Shown here piece by piece: positions 57,926 to 64,000 of a stretch of 64,000 bases of DNA. A model generated the notes under the pieces. That model made no database searches and was not told where the DNA came from. It saw nothing but the letters and a program-made list of their open reading frames with translations. Position 1 is the stretch's first letter, and each line of letters opens with the position of its first letter. Source of the DNA: Lathyrus oleraceus (taxonomy: Eukaryota > Streptophyta > Magnoliopsida > Fabales > Fabaceae); contig NC_066583.1 of NCBI RefSeq assembly GCF_024323335.1, positions 12,304,665 to 12,368,664 on the forward strand, given 5' to 3'. Position numbers and translations under genes: made by a program.

Positions 57926-58071
57926 TCTTCCTCTCTTCTTCCTCATCAATCATCCTACTCACATCACTCTTCTCTCCATTATTCAATTCTTTACATCCTT
58001 TCAAGTGAGAAGCGTGTAAATCACGATATCGATCCTTCCCACCGCCACCTATAATTTCATAAACCTCACCA

Positions 58072-59445
58072 ATGGCCCGTCAAGAGAGAGCAGCTCCCAA
58101 CCTCTCCACCGTCGTATTCCGAAATGGAGAAGCCGGCGAACGCCAAAGAGACAACTACCTCAAATTCTATCAACGTTCAATCCAAGCAACGAGGTATGTT
58201 GATAACGAATGCCTGACGGAGTTGGGACTTCTGGAAGGCGTGGGTTGGATGTTGACAAACTCCGGTTTGACACAGCTTTGCACCACACCGCAACCAACCT
58301 ACGAAGCGCTGACCCTGGAATTCCTGAGTTCCTTCTCCTACATCACACCCCCTGGCGCAATTTAGTTTCTCACCGGAGTCGCCACATTCAGAATGTTTGG
58401 CACCGAGTATTCTCTAAACCAAACTCAGATAGCTCAAATGCTTGGTTTCCGACATGGAGAAGGAGTTCACTGTTGTATCCCTGACGGATGGTCAGAGATA
58501 GTATTTGGAGTATGGCACAGCCTGACCAACATGAACGCCACAAGCTGGGATACGCTCAATGCAACTTACATTCACAACCCAGCTATTAGATATTTCCACC
58601 GAGTCCTGGGGCACACGGTTTTCAGAAGAGTCAGCAATCACAAGGTAAACTCCAAGGAACTCTTCCTTCTTCACCGTGTGTTCACCCCAGTCGCGTTCAA
58701 TGTCACTCCTTTCCTACTAGCCAACATTCAAGCTGCTTGCATGAGAGACAGTCAAGCGTTTTATTTTGGGGGAATCATCACCTCCATAGCACTAGGCCTG
58801 AATCTAGGAGATAGGCTCGCCAACTTGCCAGCCTTGGCAGCAGAGTTCCTCGACATCGACTATTGTCGTGCTTCGCACCTGATCAAGGCTAGAGACGACG
58901 GGAAGTATCATCATGTGGTTAGAAACAAAATAGTTCGAAGCATCATCATGCCCAACAGGAACCGAACAGATCCGCAGAATATGGCGAATTGAATTTTTGA
59001 TCTGGATGCCCCTGAGGCAAATGAAGGAGATTCTAATAATGGAGCAGATGAAGTCAAGGAGGAACTCGACCGAGGCATGCCACAGCCACCCCCTGAGTAC
59101 GCTGCGGAGACATCTTCCCGAAGCCAACGAAGAAACGAGCGAAGACTCTCCGCCATGGAAAACATCTACGCTGAGATGTTGCGACACAACCAGAGGATGG
59201 AAGAACGCCAGACGGAAATGATGCAAGCAATCCAGCAGATACATCGAGATCAGCATGACTATGCAAACTGGCACGACCAGGGGATGGCGGAGTTTTCAGA
59301 CCAGATGAGTGCCCTGACATATCACATAGATGCCATCCAGGAGTACACTCAGCATGTAGGATTGAACCCTACCCAGCGAGGAAGAGGTGAGCGTGCTAGA
59401 GCAAGAGCCAGAGCCCGTAGAGGCCAACAGCGTGACGACGAGTAG
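58072..59445 (+). pseudogene. Second env-position ORF of B
   Basis: A 457-codon frame with two in-frame stops (TAG at 58363-58365, TGA at 58990-58992). Start MARQERAAPNLSTVVFRNGE; the N-terminal third has EALTLEFLSSF, shared with the first ORF. The middle (about residues 100-300) is the conserved Athila 3'-ORF domain (FGTEYSLNQTQIAQMLGFRH; AFYFGGIITSIALGLNLG, a weakly hydrophobic helix). Residues about 340-430 form a charged coiled coil (RRNERRLSAMENIYAEM, EERQTEMMQAIQQIHRDQ). The C-terminus is Arg-rich (RGRGERARARARARRGQQ). There is no signal peptide and no clear transmembrane segment, so an envelope role is not supported. C's partial ORF at 1-317 resembles its coiled coil. Confidence 0.75.
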
Positions 59446-60461
59446 CGAGCTTCTTATTTCTTTTCTTGTTCTTTGTATTGTCGCATTGAGGACGATGCTT
59501 TGTTTAAATGTGGGAGGAAATCCCTATATTTCCTTTACTTGTTTCTATTTTTAGCCAATACAAAAAAATTGTTTATCCTTATTAAATCATTAACATCATT
59601 TAATCATTTATACATAATTTGGCACAACAAATTTTTTTCCTTAAGATTTAATGCATACCCTACGAGTATATAGGTTATCTTACGGAAGTTCTGTTAGGAA
59701 ACTGAGAAAAGTCTAACAAGATTGATACCGTCCCGACACCTTAAATCCCTCACTTCTGCGAGATCAGTTTGAATACCAATTATACCGATACCTTAAGTCT
59801 CCGTTCTAGATTAACCCCTAGTAGTTTATACTAGCAGTCAATACCGTCTCAAGCACAAACCACGTGAAGAGCCGATGAATATAAGTGTTTGATGCCTACG
59901 AATTAAAGAAAATCCTCCATACCTTTTGCTATCATGAAATTGATAAAAGAACCATACAAACGGTTGCAAGATATACAAAAGGAAGGAACAGAAATACCCG
60001 ACTGGTTGGTTCAGAGGTACCTGGTACTGGACTCGGTAGGGCGAAATACGGTTCAATCCCCCACAACCTCCAAAAAAGGGATATATAAAGGGGTACCACA
60101 CTAGTGTACCAGACCTCGTTCTAAGAAAAGGATCAAAGTCACTAACCGACTACTTCACTAAGTACGTGCGAAGGCAAAGGGCTTAATGTGATTGCGCTAG
60201 AACAAAACCGGGTGAAATAGAATCGAGGGACACTAGGTTGAGCTATAATAGCATGATTCGAATTGGCTTGTACAAAGGAGAGGTCTACGTTAATGCATTT
60301 TGCTTGTGTTGTCACTGTTTCTTTAGTGTTTTACTTGAGTATCTGCCATCTTAACAAAGTACCCAACAACCACGTACGAATTGGAAATGTATTCGAGTTT
60401 AACTATGGTTTCAAAATTTCATTTGCTTGAGGACAAGAAAAGATTCAAGTTTAATGGAGTT
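59446..60461 (+). other. 3' noncoding region of B
   Basis: GAGGACGATGC (59487-59497) followed by TTTAAATGTGGGAGGAA is an internal copy of the box that precedes the LTR (60429-60456, GAGGACAAGAAAAG...). A block at 59996-60210 is conserved with C (1078-1290). It contains TTGGTTCAGAGGT and GGTTCAATCCC, resembling Pol III A and B boxes. No gene seen. Confidence 0.6.
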
Positions 60462-62045
60462 TTATAACGCGAAAATACATCATATATTTGCCTTGATTTA
60501 CACTCAAAGATCATACCGCTTTAGTTCATATTCTGATTATTCTGCAAGTATTCGAGTTAATTTTGCAGGTATTTCAATCTCCATGCATAAATGAGCAAAA
60601 TATAGAAAAGGAAGAAAAAGAAGAAGAAACAGATGAGAAAACAACAGAAAACAGAAGAATACAGAAAATGCTGATGTGACGACCGTCACAAGGAGCACGA
60701 CGACCATCACGCCCAGCCTGTGACGAACGTCACAAGCCCATGATGAGCGTCACACGGCCAAAATTTGCGCTTGAAGCAGTCAGCAGAAGAAATCAAAAAC
60801 GTGCCTAAATTTTCTCCAACAGAACCACTTCCCCGTGGATTCCTCACTCAACCAGTCACCCTTAATTATCTCAACTGCCAAAGACCTATGAGGGATATAA
60901 AAAGGACGAAGGTTGGAAAAAAGAGAACGTCTACATTTTCTCTGCAATTTATTTTTCTACAGCTTTCTAGCTTTTGAGCATTATTTTCCTTCAGTAACTT
61001 TGTTTTCCTTACCGTAATTCAGTTACCATTCCGTTTAGAATTCCCGTTTTTCCCTTTCCTTTCCGTTTTTCAGTTAGCCAAAGTAGTAATTTCCTACACT
61101 GGGGAACTACTACACTTTATTTAATTTAGTAAGCAATTGTATCGAAGAAGCAGAATCCTACCGACCTGTGGAGGACTGCTCAAGTACTCCAAGATTCGAC
61201 ATACTCTGTTAATTCAATTGCCAGGTTTTTATTCAATTATTATTATTATTGCCTTGTTATTATTATAATTATGTTTGCTGCACTGTTAATCTGTTTACGC
61301 TCGTCTATGTTTGCGCTATTTAACATGTCTGGCTAAACTTCCGGTATAGGTATGTAACAATTTAATTAGATGGGATTTAATAATAACCGGTGAAAACTCC
61401 TTTTCTCAAACAATCTTTTCAGCTGGGGTTTTTAATTTGAATTTAATTAAATTTGTCACAAAAGTGAGAAGCTATTTAATACGATTTTGCCATGAGAGTG
61501 GGAAATTAACTAAGGTGAGAACCAACAATCGCGAGAGCATGAGGCTCGAGCTGAATAGTAAAAACTAGGCATTGATTTTAAAAACAGCGAGAGCACTTTA
61601 AAAGTAATTAGAACTTATTTATTTTCAAAAAGTATTTTTAACTTCAAATGGGACAGCGAAAGCATACATTCTGACTTAAAGCTATAGGCCGAATCAACAA
61701 TCACGAGAGTGTGAGATAAAACTTTTTAAATAAGTATTTTCTATTGAAAGATATTTGGTATTTGAACTATACACCGGTGAATTATCGAATCCCTGAAGAT
61801 TAATACGTTGCATACTGACTCCTCCTATTAATACTTTCTTAAAACTAAATTTCTCTTAGATTTAATTCTCCGCACCCGAACTTCTATAAATCATTCCCTT
61901 AGTTAAGCATAGTGATGTTAGTAGCACTAGTTTTACCATCGGTCCCTGTGGGTTCGATATCTTTTAAAACTAAAACGATTGGACTGTGCACTTGCAGTCA
62001 AGTACCCGATAGACTATATTCTATATATAGTCACGACTCGCATCA
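60462..62045 (+). repeat. 3' LTR of element B (1584 bp)
   Basis: The start aligns with A's LTR start, but TG is mutated to TT; it ends CTCGCATCA. TGACG palindromes at 60675-60755, TATA box TATAAAAA at 60896-60903, GCGAGAG motifs at 61530-61720. The right flank is ACTTA. Confidence 0.88.
60675..60755 (+). promoter_or_regulatory. TGACG palindrome array in the B LTR
   Basis: Four copies: TGTGACG-AC-CGTCACA (60675-60690), a diverged copy with ACGACGACCATCACG, TGTGACG-AA-CGTCACA (about 60719-60734), and a diverged copy with TGATGAGCGTCACA. The array ends about 140 bp before the TATA box. Confidence 0.65.
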
Positions 62046-62215
62046 ACTTACTCCATAAATCATGGATGCCATTCTGCTCCTCTCTATCCCATTTTTCAGA
62101 AACTTTTGAAAAGATTTTTCATATTCATATATCATTGTGTTAGAAGTTTGTGGGGCTTGAGATAGTGCTTCTTCAAGTTTAAAACATTATTTATTTGTGG
62201 AGATTATAGGTAAGA
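62046..62215. other. Unassigned stretch between B and H
   Basis: 170 bp with no resemblance to the other elements that I can see. It could be the U5 end of H, H internal sequence or original target DNA. A short repeat GA(G/T)ATTATAGGTAAG occurs at its edge and again near 62250. Confidence 0.4.
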
Positions 62216-64000
62216 AGTTTTCAAATCAAAACTAATAAAATGTCAGATATTATAGGTAAGGGGGTTGGTTACACAGAGGGAAGGTGTTAGCACCCAAAGT
62301 ATCCTAGGTACTCCTAGGGAGCCCTTTTTTGTGTGCATATGTATTTTGTACAAAGTGATGTTTACAAACAAATAGAATGGGGGGATGAGAAGAGAATTCA
62401 TTAATTATATTTTTGTGTTTGACAAGACCTTCGGACTTGTGCCTACGTACCAACATAAAAATGAGGGATCAAAATCTCGTAGTTCGTGATACAAATTTCA
62501 AAGTGGGTGCATTACTTTTAACAAAAATTAAGTTTGAAAGGCACAAAGGCCTAAAAGTGGTTTGAATGAGTTAATTATTTTTGGCTTTTTTGAAAGTTTA
62601 AGTTAAGTAGAATTAAGTTTATATGCAAGTTTGATTAAGAAAAGAAGTTTGAAAATGCAATGGCATAAGACCAAAGTTTCTAGTTTGCAAAGTGGTCAAA
62701 GTTTAGAACAAAACTAGTTCAAATAAAGAAGATTTTTTAAAAGAGAGGGAGAGATTTTGAAATTAAAGAAATGGGGAGGAGATGAAGAGACTAATCTTAT
62801 GCACAAAATTAAGAGTTAAGAGTTGAAAAGATCTAACCAATGGGTAGCAATCCAATAGACAAGAATGTCTTATAGAAACCCAAATTCCCTTGGACATTTT
62901 GAATCAAGCAACACACAATGCACAATTATATCAATCTTGAAGAGCAAGGCATCAAATAAAGATAGTCACATCCAAGCTTAGCCACTCCATGATCTTCTTC
63001 ATATTAGCTCATGTAGAAGATGAATTCCTCAAGTCACATGTTTAAAATAACAGCTTCACAATGATCATGTTGCAGATGAACTCAAAGGGATCTTCAAAGA
63101 TGTATCAGATGAAGTTTCAAATCGCAAGCACTTGGTTACATAAATGTTGGCATTGGCCAAGTCCTTTAGCATAGGGAGGTTTCCTAGATTCTAAGTCCAA
63201 TTTGTCCAAGATCAAGTCAACAGTCCATACAAAAGTTTTTTAGGGTTTTTGTTCTTATTATGTACATTAATGGCCAAAGACCACACAAACAAACAAAATA
63301 TACACAAACAAGATATATCACACAATATGGTCCAAATGGACAAAGTGAAAATTGTATTAACATAAACAATTAGAATGGTATGAATAATGGCAAATGAATA
63401 GAACTTAAAAAAAGTAAAGTGCATTAAAATAAAGGGCTTGAAATTAAATGTTAGTTGTTAATGAGTTAGAATTTAATATTTTTTTGCTTTTGCTTTTCAT
63501 TTTAAGTCATTCTTTGGAGAACACTCAACCCACTTATCACAAACATGGATCCTTGAGCCAAGACATCTTCCAAAGAAAGGAAAAAAGGCCAAGTTTCCAC
63601 ACAATACCATGAAAGAGGGGAGACTTACAATCTCATTAACTAGAATGCCATGCCTTTTGTGTCAAAAATTTAGCGCTATGTTAAGCAACCGTAATTGGAC
63701 TTATGTAGAAGTTACAACTATTTGAGGTCGGGCAATAGAATTTTGGTGTTAATGCATGTTAGAGACATAGTATAATGGACTATGCTCATGAAACATACGA
63801 CACACAAAAAGAATATGCAAAAGAGGTGGCCTAATCTCATCCATACTTATGTTGATTTTACAATCAACTAGCCTTAGGACTTAGAGATATCATAGGCCAA
63901 ATGAGATGGATGCATAAAGAAGGGGCATTAGGGGGGGGGGGGGGAATGGATCAAAACTCAAATTGGTCAAATGAGGACTTTTACCAAATTAATATCATCC
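62216..64000 (-). repeat. Element H: part of an Ogre-type LTR, - strand
   Basis: Read on the - strand, it matches D's LTR in order: CTAACACCTTCCC box, ACCAACCCCCTTACC, TCTGACATTTTATTAG, and near 63690 GGTTGCTTAACATAGCGCTAAATT, as at D 6390-6415. The terminal GGTGGCGACTC and PBS are missing. It runs off the window. A run of 14 G lies at 63931-63944. Short ORFs (63212-63424) are not supported. Confidence 0.7.

Larger units (their letters stand above)
22219..62045 (+). mobile_element. Element B: Athila-type retrotransposon, + strand (5' part outside)
   Basis: The visible parts are the protease end and RT-RNase H-integrase (22219-25228), a first env-position ORF (25474-25705 and 56438-57435), a second ORF (58072-59445), a 3' noncoding region and a complete 3' LTR (60462-62045). 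E occupies 25706-56432. Removing E and one CCTAG copy leaves an uninterrupted frame of exactly 410 codons for the first ORF. The B parts left of A (5' LTR, gag) are outside the window. The copy is old: many stops. Confidence 0.85.

Noticed and set aside
58072..59445. Retroviral-type envelope protein
   Set aside because: There is no signal peptide, no clear transmembrane anchor and no fusion-type segment. The Arg-rich tail and coiled coil point elsewhere.
63931..63944. Run of 14 G as a G-quadruplex or special signal
   Set aside because: A single homopolymer in LTR sequence; slippage or an assembly error is as likely.

Overview
The window is plant nuclear repeat DNA, most likely from a large-genome legume of the pea/vetch/lentil tribe (inferred from Ogre/Tat-type Ty3/gypsy elements with LTRs of about 4.6-4.8 kb and Athila-type elements; the species cannot be fixed). 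I found no host gene, no tRNA or rRNA gene and no CRISPR array. Nearly every base belongs to LTR retrotransposons inserted into one another. Most boundaries are supported by TG...CA ends, 5-bp target duplications, primer sites and polypurine tracts read directly from the sequence.

Layout. B is an Athila-type element on the + strand; its left part lies outside the window and its 3' LTR ends at 62045. A, of the same family but on the - strand (12358-22218, left end outside), is inserted in the B pro-pol region. A is itself split by S, a complete solo Tat/Ogre-type LTR (13011-17763, duplication GTGTT), and by D, a deletion derivative of an Ogre (3290-12357, left end outside). D's 5' LTR is split by C, an Athila-type element on the + strand whose 3' end fills 1-3289. 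Further right, B's env-like ORF is split by E, a nearly intact Ogre/Tat element on the - strand (25706-56432, duplication CCTAG). E's 5' LTR carries two later insertions: F, a 2.9-kb non-autonomous Tat derivative (44264-47139, duplication CCAGG), and G, a Ty1/copia element on the - strand (48042-55474, duplication ACTTA). Right of B lies H, another Ogre-type LTR on the - strand, running off the end.

Coding content. E carries gag-pro and RT/RNase H/archaeal-type RNase H/integrase, broken only by three Gln-to-stop changes. Between protease and RT a 253-bp candidate intron joins the two frames. D keeps the extra Ogre ORF1 intact (483 aa) but has lost almost all of gag and pol. A, B and G are decayed. 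B has two consecutive env-position ORFs, the second preceded by its own promoter-like block.

Most interesting signals. (1) In E's 3' region more than 20 copies of a CTGCTGGGGA motif lie antisense, so the E transcript would carry many segments complementary to its own primer-binding site. (2) An internal promoter-like block in B carries spaced TGACG/CGTCA palindromes that also occur upstream of the TATA box in the B and A LTRs. (3) Repeated three-hairpin modules occur in the R/U5 part of several unrelated Tat LTRs. (4) Three tRNA B-box-like segments lie in E's LTR, one of which was hit by F. (5) A palindrome array lies in the copia leader. All functional statements are inference from sequence pattern.
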